From Ashinkailepas kermadecensis (Eukaryota > Arthropoda > Thecostraca > Neolepadidae): a stretch of 64,000 nucleotides of DNA. Shown here one piece after another: positions 1-9,474 of this stretch (position 1 is the stretch's first letter; the number at the start of each line of letters is the position of its first letter). Where the stretch lies: the NCBI GenBank assembly GCA_034440615.1, contig JAOTOM010002929.1:60507-124506 (forward strand). The letters run 5' to 3'. A program made the position numbers and the translations under genes. The notes under the pieces are model-generated. The model had not been told where the DNA came from, ran no database searches, and saw nothing but the letters and a program-made list of their open reading frames with translations.

Positions 1-499
1 CTCGGAATGCCGACAGGCTTTTGAGACACGTGACCAGTCGCGTGCAGCTCACAACACACCGACACTCTCGTTAGACTGACGTGGAGCCATCTCCGTATGC
101 TGTGGCAAAAGCACCAGTTCGCACCATTGTGCCTGGTGAAGCGTAAGCGACTTGCGAAGCATTCGTGGTGGGTGATGAAATAGTGGGCTGTATTGGCGGC
201 GGAGGGTCAGATAAAATTGATGCAGTTTTCGATGGCATAGATAAATGTGGGCTTTTAGGTACCTTCACTTCATGCGGAGCGTGAGGTAGGGCCGCGCCTG
301 GCACGACATTTCACAAATCTACACTGGCCAGGTGTTTCCCACGTCCCCACAGAGTAACCGCCATGGAGTATTATGTATAGATATGCTTGCGATTGAGCCT
401 GCCAATGCAATAAATAGTGCAAATGTGCATTTTTGAAGCGGGCATCACACTTAGGAACAGCATGCGGCGGCACACAGCAACAATTCAGCGACGACAATC
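1..499. other. Window start, no supported gene
   Basis: I see no supported gene here. A 77-codon minus-strand frame (71-304) is open and not obviously low-complexity, but I recognise no domain, and no convincing splice signals bound it. It could be a short exon or chance. Confidence 0.4.
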
Positions 500-911
500 A
501 TCTCAACATCGATATCGACATTTACATCTCGACATTGATGTCGATATCGACATATCGGCATTGATATCGATATCGACATATCGGCATTGATATCGACATC
601 GACATCGACATCGACATCGACATCGACATCGACATCGACATCGACATCGACATCGACATCGACATCGACATCGACATCGACATTGCCATCGCCATCGCCA
701 TCGCCATCTCGACATATCGACATCTCGACATATCGACATCGATTTAGACATGGATCTCGACATGGATCACGACATGTATCTCGACATGTATCACGACATG
801 TATCACGACATGTATCTCGACATGTATCTCGACATGGATCTCGACATCTATCTCGACATCGATCTCAACATCTCGACATCTCGACATCGACACCTCGACA
901 CCTCGACATCG
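500..911. repeat. Hexanucleotide/12-mer satellite (GACATC family)
   Basis: The core at about 595-683 is nearly pure (TCGACA)n. It is flanked on the left by TCGATA-type variants and on the right (about 735-905) by a 12-bp higher-order form, roughly ATCTCGACATGT, that alternates 'tctcgacatg' and 'tcacgacatg'. Unit lengths are multiples of three, so all frames stay open and would encode DVDV, STST or RCRC runs. This explains the long open frames over the block. Confidence 0.9.
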
Positions 912-1279
912 GCCGGATGCGCTTCTGTCCTTTATGTCACACCACCGCAGGCCAGCTCCGAGCGGAGAGCGGGTGCTCCGACACAGCCGAGGGCCCATTA
1001 CGCCCGCACTCAGAGCCGAACACGAGTCACAGCGAGCGCAGCGTTGGCTTGGCTCGCACCTGAGCAGACCGACTAATTGTACGGCTTGTTCACACCGCCT
1101 CGGTTCTCAGCCTGCGGCGTTGAGCGTCAAGTCTCGGCATGACTACAACGCCCCTGAGTAATTAGCTCGACGTCGAGTTTTCAGCTGCTCGGCACCGGGA
1201 CTAGACTCCTGATCTTCCCACCACTCACTCCCCATGCTGCACTGACATATTGCAGTGGACGCTGCAAAGAGCGCGCAGA
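912..1279. other. Spacer without recognised gene
   Basis: Moderately GC-rich single-copy-looking DNA between two tandem arrays. I see no coding motif or RNA gene. Confidence 0.4.
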
Positions 1280-1485
1280 CCGCGGCTGCCACGCAATGCA
1301 TCATTACACGGCGATACACAGTGGTGCAGACCGCGACTGTCACGCAATGCACCATCACACAGAGATACGGACCGTAACTGCTACACAATACATCATTACA
1401 CAGCGATACAGACCGTCACTGTCACACAACACATCATGACACAGCGATTCACAGTGATGCAGACCGCGACTGCCACGCAATACCA
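1280..1485. repeat. Diverged 41-bp minisatellite, first cluster
   Basis: Four to five degraded copies of the same unit that forms the larger array at 2160-2733 (GCAGACCGYGACTGCCACGC... followed by ...ACACAGCGATAC). Copies here are more diverged, with several 'taactgctac' and 'gtcactgtcac' variants. The 675-bp gap to the main cluster suggests an old array split by insertion or decay. Confidence 0.8.
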
Positions 1486-2159
1486 AGACAATCTACCAAA
1501 AACTACGCTGGACGACTCATACAAACACTGGTGTTTTCGTATTTAACATACCGCCTTCCAGCATGGACCTCGTCCACACAGAAGTAGCAGTACTGAATTA
1601 AAAAGTAAACTTCGCCGCCCGCATATTGGCAAATAAACGCCAGCACGAACACGTAGCCGACGAACACAAGCAGCAAAAATGGACCACTTTCGACTCCATG
1701 GACAAACTCCGGGACAGTACCGTGATCCACGGGATCATACACCAGGGATATGTGTCCCACAATCTTAAAACCCTTGTCACACCCGGGTTAACATTTCCGA
1801 GCGCACCACGCGCATGTCCGCTGACAACCAACTCCAGGTGCACAGGTGCAGACCAGAGGCAACGGAGCGAATTGCTCCTGTCCGATCAACTTCCATGTGG
1901 AACAGCCTGAGTCTCGAGCTCCAGAACATACAAGATAAGCCTAGTTTTAAAAGTGTGTAAAGGAGACGCTAATGACTTGATTATTTACAACTGTGAATGT
2001 ATTCTGACCATGCTTTATGCTTAAAGCTGCGATTCTGTACACATTTTACCACGTACTGTATGACTCTGTGGTGCAACAGCCCATATTGTTTTGGATACCA
2101 CAACGAAATGCAATACAATGCATTTCGCTACACAATAGTGCATACTTCATTACACAACA
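1486..2159. other. Spacer between two clusters of one minisatellite
   Basis: Unique-looking sequence separating two blocks of the same 41-bp repeat. It may be an insertion into a once continuous array. No terminal repeats or coding domain were recognised. Confidence 0.4.
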
Positions 2160-2733
2160 ACACACAGCAATGCAGACCGTGACTGCCACGCAATATACCA
2201 TTACACAGCGATGCAGACTGTGACTGCCACGCAATACATCAGTACACAGCAATGCAGACCGCGACTGCCACGCAATATACCATCACACAGCGATGCAGAC
2301 CGTGACTGCCACGCAATATACCATTACACAGCGATATACAGTGATGCAGACCGCGACTGCCACGCAATATACCATCACACAGCGATGCAGACCGTGACTG
2401 CCACGCAATATACCATTACACAGCGATATACAGTGATGCAGACCGCGACTGCCACGCAATATACCATTACACAGCGATACAGACTGTGACTGCCACGCAA
2501 TATATCATTACACAGCAATGCAGACCGTGACTGCCACGCAATATACCATTACACAGCGATGCAGACCGCGACTGCCACGCAATATACCATTACACAGCGA
2601 TGCAGACCGTGACTGTCACGCAATGTACCATTACACAGCGATGCAGACCGTGAGTTCCACGCAATTCACCATTACACAGCGATATACAATGATGCAGACC
2701 GTGATTGCCATGCAATACACCACTTCGCAGTGA
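2160..2733. repeat. 41-bp minisatellite, main cluster
   Basis: The unit begins GCAGACCGTGACTGCCACGC and ends TACACAGCGAT. Unit starts at 2172, 2213, 2254, 2295, 2346 and 2387 show spacings of 41, 41, 41, 51 and 41 bp. The 51-bp form carries an extra ATACAGTGAT. There are about 13 copies in two alternating length classes. Confidence 0.92.
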
Positions 2734-2734
2734 T

Positions 2735-3190
2735 AGGCGGCCTGGTCCTGACCGTCGCCGTCCAACCACTCACCGCCAGCGCGCGTCACAACACCGCCTC
2801 TTGGCTCCCGTCCGGAAGAGGGGGAGGGGGGGGGGACGCACCGGCAGCGGCGGCCGCCCGGGACCTGAGGGCTCAGACCAGGTCCCCGGGCCGCCGCACG
2901 CCCCAGGCGACGGCCGGCACGTGGGTGGCGAGGGGCCGGTGTCCGGCCAGCGGTGACGAGCGGCGGACCGACACGTCACGCCGTCTGCCGGGAGCACGGC
3001 GCGCACCGGGTCGGCGTCACTTCCGGGTGTCACGTGCCGCGTCGTCTCCGGGCGCCGCCCGGCGGCGATTGGTCACGTGACCAGCTGGGGCGGGCGGACT
3101 CGCCACTGCAGCAGGCGACGTTCACCTGTGCAGGAGGCGCGGTTGTCAAGTCGGCACGTGGCGATTATCCCACGAGTTCAAGCTGACAGA
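2735..3190. promoter_or_regulatory. CpG-rich block with four CACGTG E-boxes (candidate promoter)
   Basis: A sharply GC- and CpG-rich segment in otherwise AT-leaning DNA. It holds four CACGTG hexamers (2918, 3031, 3074, 3155), one within the perfect 12-bp palindrome GGTCACGTGACC (3071-3082) overlapping an inverted CCAAT (GATTGG, 3068-3073), plus an ETS-like ACTTCCGGG (3019-3027). Clustered E-box, ETS and CCAAT motifs in a CpG island are typical of housekeeping promoters; GTCACGTGAC is the core recognised by Mitf/TFE-type bHLH-Zip factors. No adjacent gene is identified, so promoter function is an inference. Long open frames here reflect the lack of AT-rich stop codons. Confidence 0.45.
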
Positions 3191-3874
3191 TGGGCGAGCG
3201 AGAATCAACGATTGGAAGACTAAGCGCCGGATAATTTTGAAGACTCGTGCGGACCGATTCTTTAATCATTAGTGGGCTTGGAATCCGATGCTGGAAATTC
3301 ATCGTTCACATCCGTCGCAAAGCTGGATGTCGTTTTCCAATCAGATAATTAAATGTTGAGCAATGACAAACGCTTTCCACAAACCACGAGTGGTATTTTT
3401 GGTACCTCATGTCATGGCCCTTGGTGTCCAGCGGCAGTGGTTGTCAGGCCACACATTTGCTGAAAATATGAGATATCGTAAACATTGCGAAGGTGGGACT
3501 CCTGTAAATACGAGTATGCCGCGCCTACATGGGCCGCAGGCCTCAACCCTCCTGGAATGTCGGCATTGATACAGAATGGTTAACAAATCGCCTGTGAACT
3601 AGGTTGTGTAGTCAGAAATGTTGACAATACATCAGTGTTCTGAGAACACTGAACCCTTCGCCCCCGCTCGTCCACGTGACAATCCTTCCCCCACATACGT
3701 CACAATGTAGCGAACATTCTCACGTCTGGTAATTAGCGTTCTGGTTATTCCAGGCATCATTGATTCTCTCTATGCAACTTTTTTGTGTGTGTATGATTTA
3801 ATTATCCATCATATTCATCTATTAAATATCCATACAAGAAGAATGCACGTGCCTCATAGGCAGGCAAGAGTGAT
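3191..3874. other. AT-richer spacer
   Basis: No gene, repeat or RNA recognised in this stretch. Confidence 0.4.
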
Positions 3875-4005
3875 CTTCCCTGCCCATGTGACCTTAGTAC
3901 GCTACGAATGGATGAGGAAGAAGTCTGGGGTAACACAAAAACGCGATAAGATGCACCACTTATCGCTCTTATTTTGTTTTGCAGAACCCACTGCCGTCTA
4001 TTTAC
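3875..4005 (+). repeat. Dispersed ~120-bp repeat, copy 1
   Basis: Shares about 120 bp with 7103-7235 in the same orientation: TGTGACCTTA.TACGC..., then AGTCTGGGGTAACA, then a block containing the inverted repeat GCGATAAG / CTTATCGC with an 8-nt spacer, ending in a pyrimidine-rich TTTGTTTTGCAG. Three minisatellites lie between the two copies. The end resembles a 3' splice site, so a duplicated intron-exon border is possible. Confidence 0.7.
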
Positions 4006-4340
4006 GAACCAAGAAGCGGCCCGCGCAGGTATGCTACCGTGTGAGTATGGCAGAGGCTACCTACCGTGTGAGTATGGCAGACGCTCACCTGGCAGTTCGG
4101 GCCGGGATGCTTTTGTCGCGCATTTGACCGTCACGCCTTTGGCCGTCACGCTTTTGACATCCTAATGCGCTTACTGTGTTGCGTCGTCTCAAGTGACGAT
4201 ACATTTCCTATATAGTCAGACCGGAAGTTTGAAGTTGAGTTTGAATTGTCTGCGCTGCGCGAAGGCTTGACGCGGGGAGGAGTTGTGTCGCATGTATTTA
4301 CGGCCGTTAGCAGAGGCTCAGTTGCGGTTAGTTAGCAGGT
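4006..4340. other. Spacer before the 30-bp minisatellite
   Basis: Contains two short local duplications (GCTACCGTGTGAGTATGGCAG-like at about 4030-4080; 'tttgaccgtcacgcctttggccgtcacgc' type at about 4120-4155) and a CTATATAG TATA-like box near 4208. No gene is supported. Confidence 0.4.
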
Positions 4341-4800
4341 TCCCTGCCGCCGCATATGGCGCCCAATCTGGATATGGCGCCACATATGGCGCCCAATCTG
4401 GATATGGCGCCGCATATGGCGCCCAATCTGGATATGGCGCCACATATGGCGCCCAATCTGGATATGGCGCCGCATATGGCGCCCAATCTGGATATGGCTC
4501 CGCGCATGGTGCAATATCTGGGTATGCCGCCGCGTATGGTGCCAGGTCTGGGTATGGCGCCGAGTATGGTGCCAAATCTGGATATGGCTTCGCGTGTGGT
4601 GGCCAGGATATAGCGCCCGATCCGGATATGGCACCGCGTATGGTTCCAGGTCTGGATATGGCTTCGCGTGTGGTGGCCAGGATATGGCGCCCGATCTGGA
4701 TATGGCGCCGAGTATGGTGTCAGATCTGGATATGGCGCCGAGTATGGTACCAGATCTGGATATGGTACCGCGTATGGTGCCCAGGATATGGCGCCAGATC
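4341..4800. repeat. 30-bp minisatellite (GATATGGCGCC / CATATGGCGCC)
   Basis: Regular 30-bp units at about 4350-4500, then increasingly diverged copies to about 4800. Each unit contains the palindromes CATATG and GGCGCC. The period equals ten codons, so several frames on both strands are open (GYGAAYGAQS, MAPNLDMAPH, APYPDWAPYA). The CCA/CCG variation between units is synonymous only in the MAPH frame. No frame spans the whole array with flanking unique coding sequence, so I treat it as a minisatellite. Confidence 0.85.
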
Positions 4801-5167
4801 GAGTGCCGGCGACAGGGCAACCCCAGCCGAGCCGTCAGGCTTGCAGACAGTTTGGCCAAAGAACCATGCTGAAAGGAGCAAGCACCTGAGGATATGCAGG
4901 AATATTCTCCCGTTCATTTATGCATGTTTTTTACTGGAAGAGCTGCATCAGTATGCATTGATGCAAAATATCAACAAAGGGAGATATGATGATTTCCATG
5001 TCATCTTCTCGCTCGACCTAACCCTCAGATGATAATGGGAAGAGTTAGTCATTACCAAGGTCGGTTCATTGAATTAAGCTGTAAGTAAATCAAAACTGAC
5101 TTAATTAAAACTAATTAAGCGCCTTTGCTTTGAGTTATCATGTATCATTTTAGAACCAACAAACGTA
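4801..5167. other. Spacer between minisatellites
   Basis: Unique DNA, AT-rich after 4900. No gene recognised. A 249-codon frame starting at 4283 runs through the repeats and ends here at 5032, but its unique part shows no domain. Confidence 0.4.
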
Positions 5168-6150
5168 CTTCAGCACCAGACACGATGGTGTCCCGGCAAG
5201 CCGGGGAAGTCCTACAACCAGATACTGTGGTGTCCCGGCAGGCCGGGGGAGTCCTACCACCAGACACTGTGGTGTCCCGGCAGGCCGGGGAGTCCTACCA
5301 CCAGACACTGTGGTGTCCCGGCAGGCCGGGGGAGTCCTACCACCAGACACTGTGGTGTCCCGGCAGGACGGGGGAGTCCTACCACCAGACACTGTGGTGT
5401 CCCGGCAGGCCGGGGAAGTCCTACCACCAGACACTGTGGTGTCCCGACAGGACGGGGAAGTCCTACCACCAGACACTGTGGTGTCCCGGCAGGCCGGGGA
5501 GTCCTACCACCAGACACTGTGGTGTCCCGGCAGGCCGGGGGAGTCCTACCACCAGACACTGTGGTGTCCCGGCAGGACGGGGGAGTCCTACCACCAGACA
5601 CTGTGGTGTCCCGGCAGGCCGGGGAAGTCCTACCACCAGACACTGTGGTGTCCCGACAGGACGGGGGAGTCCTACCACCAGACACTGTGGTGTCCCGGCA
5701 GGCCGGGGGAGTCCTACCACCAGACACTGTGGTGTCCCGGCAGGACGAGGGAGACCTACCACCAGACACTGTGGTGTCCCGGCAGGACGGGGGAGTCCTA
5801 CCACCAGACACTGTGGTGTCCCGGCAGGCCGGGGGAGTCCTACCACCAGACACTGTGGTGTCCCGGCAGGCCGGGGGAGTCCTACCACCAGACACTGTGG
5901 TGTCCCGGCAGGCCGGGGAGTCCTACCACCAGACACTGTGGTGTCCCGGCAGGCCGGGGGAGTCCTACCACCAGACACTGTGGTGTCCCGGCAGGCCGGG
6001 GGAGTCCTACCACCAGACACTGTGGTGTCCCGCAGGCCGGGGGAGTCCTACCACCAGACACTGTGGTGTCCCGGCAGGCCGGGGAAGCCCTACCACCAGA
6101 CACTGTGGTGTCCCGGCAGGCCGGGGAAGCCCTACCACCGGACACGACGA
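5168..6150. repeat. 41/42-bp minisatellite, about 23 copies
   Basis: The unit reads about GTCCTACCACCAGACACTGT then GGTGTCCCGGCAGGCCGGGGGA. Copies are 42 bp, with 41-bp forms lacking one G. Each unit contains CCCGGC-AG-GCCGGG, able to form a GC-rich hairpin; in the commonest variant the second arm reads GACGGG and the stem is weakened. Pairs of variant types (CGGCAGGCC and CGACAGGAC) recur in order, suggesting larger block duplications. Periods near 14 codons give open frames of up to 357 codons on both strands, which are not credible genes. Confidence 0.95.
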
Positions 6151-6476
6151 TGGCGAGAAGCCGACCGAAACAGGCTCTGAGCTCGAAAATGGTCACCACC
6201 AATTCCCCCAGAAGCCAGCCTGAGCCGTGGCGAGCCGTCGTCTGCCAACTTTCCCGCCAGGCTTGGCAGCCCCATTCATTACATCAATGCCGGTCGGGCG
6301 CTGCGCTGGAGCGGTGCTTTGGACCCGTCTGGCGATGCATGGTAGCAGCTCTGCTCACCACACAGCAGCACACTGCCACGTAATAGCTACTCACTCCCTC
6401 TATCGCAGCAGTCAGACGCAACGTCTGGTAGCCACGCTGCGCCCCGCGAGGAGAGCACATGCCGAGGACGGCCAGC
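6151..6476. other. Spacer between minisatellites
   Basis: No gene or RNA recognised. Sequence is moderately GC-rich. Confidence 0.4.
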
Positions 6477-6995
6477 GGCGTCCCGGCAACGCAGGGGTCG
6501 ACCAAGCACAAGCATCACGTCCGGGAAACTCAGATGTCACCCATGAAGCACGATTATCACGTCCGGGCAACGCAGTTGGCAACGAAGCACAAATATCATG
6601 TCCGGGCAACGCAGGTGGCAACCAAGCACACGCATCACGTCCGGGCAGCCCAGGTGACAACCAAGCACACGCATCACGTCCGGGAAACGCAGATGTCACC
6701 CATGAAGCACAATTATCACGTCCGGGCAACGCGGTTGGCAACGAAGCACAAGTATCACGTCCGGGCAACGCAGGCGACAACCAAGCACACGCATCAAGTC
6801 CGGGCAACGCAGTTGGCAACCAAGCACAAGTATCACGTCCGGGCAACGCAGGTAGCAACCAAGCACCACTATCACGTCCGGCAACGTAGGTGTCGACCAA
6901 GCACAAGCATCACGTCCGGGAAACGCATGGTGACAACCAAGCACAAGCGTCACGTCCGGGAAGCGCAGATGTCAATCAAGCACAGGGATTACAAC
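6477..6995. repeat. 39-bp minisatellite, about 13 copies
   Basis: Units start CACGTCCGGGCAACGCAG and continue to CAACCAAGCACA.G.AT. The usual period is 39 bp; a 42-bp form carries GATGTCACCCATGAAG (for example 6516 to 6558). Because the period is 13 codons, open frames of 160-220 codons occur on both strands and are ignored. Confidence 0.93.
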
Positions 6996-7102
6996 AGCTC
7001 GTGATGCATGCACAGGGATGGATCTTTCCCCCAGTCTTCCTCACTCCGCCACCTGGAACAGCATGTGAAAGAAAAGGCGCGGCGGACTGAAACTAGATCT
7101 AT

Positions 7103-7235
7103 TCGACCCGTGTGACCTTAATACGCACCGAGTGGGTGCGTATTAGCCTAGCTTATATAAGTCTGGGGTAACAAAACGCGATAAGGTGCACCACTTGTCG
7201 CTCTTATTTTATTTTTCAGAGCCCACCACTGCCTT
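7103..7235 (+). repeat. Dispersed ~120-bp repeat, copy 2
   Basis: Direct copy of 3875-4005. It contains CTTATATAAG (a TATA-like palindrome, about 7152-7161), AGTCTGGGGTAACA, the GCGATAAGG...CTTGTCGC block and TTTATTTTTCAG. The two copies bracket the three coding-phase minisatellites. Confidence 0.7.
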
Positions 7236-7615
7236 CTGGTGGCCAGCATCTACATTCATCCTGGCCAGTATAATGACAAGGCTGAATGTCTGTGTGTGTT
7301 CGTGAGTGCGTAAGTGCGTGCATGCGCGCGTGGACAATATCTGCTCAATGGGTGGGGAGGCCGCAGGTGTGGGACGTGCTCTGAGCTTTTCAGACTCAAC
7401 TTCGTGGTCACAACTGCCTGCGACCAGCACCATTCGTGCGAACCTGAGCAGGTGGAGAAGGTGGAGGTGCCAATGAGGTGCCAAGGTGGAAAAGGTGGAG
7501 GTGTCAATGCGACGACGTCGCCGAAAATTCATCTCGGGGTGATGGAATGTGCCAATTAATTATCAACTCATGGGCATAGCTATATATCTGTTCCTACAGT
7601 CAGGTAGAGTTATCA
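7236..7615. other. Spacer
   Basis: Contains short GTGTGTG and GTGGAGGTG-type simple sequence. No gene recognised. Confidence 0.4.
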
Positions 7616-8123
7616 ATTCAAATCCCTTTCCATGATTTTGTCTGGAAGATGAGGTGCTGAAACCGGGTGTCAGGGATCTTAGGGGCGATAAAGATGCTGA
7701 TTCAGGAGCAGCACCAGGAACTGGTACAGAACCTGGAGGGGGGGGCTGTCTATCCAGTGTCCATTTAAATTTCACATCACTCCGGCGTTTCAAGGGTTTC
7801 TTAAGCCGAACAGGAAGGACCTATTTAAAGGGCGTCACCGAAGACTTGTCTCGGGCGAGTAGCGGCAGTGTCGATTCAGGGCCGGCTCCATAATTATGTG
7901 GCATGAGGGATGAGATGGCGGTCCACAGGCTCCTGACCAGGGGTTCTCTCGAGATGGTGGTGGCGGTCCTTCCACGTGCTGCGCCATACGAATAGATGGT
8001 GCCAAATTGGATACCTCACTTAGTTTAGTGTAAGACTCCCAAGAAATAGACCCATCGGTGAAAAGCAAAACCCATTGAAGACTCAACCGCTGAAATTAAT
8101 GAAAGGTTAATGATGTATGTCTA

Positions 8124-8126
<3 letters not shown>
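7616..8126 (+). mobile_element. Dispersed repeat A, copy 1 (about 510 bp, ends in (TA)n)
   Basis: Matches 14421-14916 in the same orientation with moderate divergence over its length: AAATTCCCTTTC..., GGTGTCA.GG, ACCAGGAACTGG, GTCACCGAAGACTTGTCTCG, AGGGGTTCTCTCGAGA, ending ATGTATGTCTA.GCATATAT. Both copies run straight into a long (TA)n tract at the same 3' position, so the TA run belongs to, or is the target of, the element. It has no coding capacity. It looks like a non-autonomous element with a simple-repeat tail. Confidence 0.8.

Positions 8127-8200
<74 letters not shown>
8127..8200. repeat. (TA)n microsatellite
   Basis: Pure TA dinucleotide run of about 74 bp at the 3' end of repeat A copy 1. 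Confidence 0.98.
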
Positions 8201-8202
<2 letters not shown>

Positions 8203-8308
8203 GCATAGATCATTTTTGTTACGCATTGTCGATTGAACACAATCACGGAATGGGCATTTAATTCTTTCTTCTGCAGACTCTCTATCCGTCTTACAATACG
8301 TTGTATCA
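8201..8308 (-). mobile_element. Outer PLE inverted arm, distal part (left arm)
   Basis: Reverse complement of about 14265-14372 (shared landmarks CGGATAGAGAGTCTGCAGAAG, AAATGCCC, TCGACAATGCGTAA). It is separated from the rest of the same arm (12269-12625) only by the hAT insertion, which shows that the hAT landed inside a pre-existing inverted repeat. Confidence 0.8.
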
Positions 8309-8316
8309 CTCTACGT
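8309..8316. repeat. hAT target-site duplication, left
   Basis: CTCTACGT, an exact match to 12261-12268. An 8-bp duplication is diagnostic of hAT-superfamily insertion. Confidence 0.95.
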
Positions 8317-8490
8317 CAGTGGTGGGCGTTTCGATAACTTTTATCGATAACGATTATCGAAGTCGTTATCGACGATAACGTTCTTCAAATTTGCGGTTAT
8401 CGATTATCGTTATCATGTCACGTTATCGAAGTCATGTCCCCGTATCTGCCAATCGATAACGATAACTTTTTCGATAACTTTTTCATTAAA
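8317..8490. promoter_or_regulatory. hAT 5' terminal repeat and subterminal TTATCG array
   Basis: After the terminal CAGTGGTGGGCG come many overlapping TTATCGATAA, CGTTATCG and CGATAACG words. The mirror-image array lies at 12113-12250. Such subterminal arrays are transposase-binding sites in characterised hAT elements; binding here is inferred. Confidence 0.75.
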
Positions 8491-9474
8491 TACGGCGCCC
8501 GTTTTTAGCCGGTTTTTTGAAAACGGTTGAATATTTCTTAACCCATTATGGCCGATGGGGTACTACTACACTACTTACACTACTTACACTACTCAGTAAC
8601 CCCTTCAAAGTAAGTTATATTATTCCTGTGTATGCAGATAATATCTTATTAAGTTATTTTATATGTTTTCAGTTCTAACACCTTTATACAAGTTCAATAC
8701 AGGTATAAAACGCGTTCAAACGAACATAGGTGGCAGTGGGCACATGGTTTGTTTACTAAGCAGTAAGCACAGTAAGCAGTGATAAGATAGCGGACGGAGA
8801 GCAACGCTCACGTAAGAGGTGTGTATTAATTCCATGATAAATATTGTTTGAAATGGATATATTTAGTGCCACCCATGTATTAATTATCAGTTTAAGTATA
8901 CATAATGGTATGCATTATTAGCTGAAAGTCATGAACCATAAAATTGCTCGTTTGAAAAGATTTTACAATAAGTTGTTAATGTGTATGTACTGTATGCGCC
9001 TACGTACATACGTAGTTTAACTAGTTTTAAAGTTGCTAGCCTGTAGTTATTTGTTTTACCTCAACTAGTCAGCTAGTAAACTACATACTTCAGGTTCTAC
9101 TGCATCTATTTGAAGAGTTACGATGGCTCAAATGCGCTAGAAGTATAATTACGGGGCAGGTAAAGTGGGATTCCGAATTACCTCAACCAACTATCACAGT
9201 CTGTCCTACCGTCGTGCTCTTTCACCTCCCCGTCACAGAAAACGATTTAATTGGGTAGCCATGAGAGGGGTCCGTGTTAGGCGCACTTCGGTGGTTTACC
9301 CGTGACAGGTTGGCTGGTTATGGGGACTTATGGCTTTGCAAAGGTTTCAAAGCCATAATCAGACAACGCAACATAATGAGGTGAAAGCAATTGCTACGAC
9401 AAGTGATAAATCACATGTACTGCGTAACCTCACAGTTAACCTCGTCCACTGTTTGTTTTCCAAGGAACGCCAAC
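8491..9474. other. hAT internal 5' noncoding region
   Basis: AT-rich segment between the subterminal array and the transposase start, with a short ACTACTTAC repeat (about 8562-8597). It presumably held the transposase promoter and 5' UTR. No separate gene is seen. Confidence 0.5.
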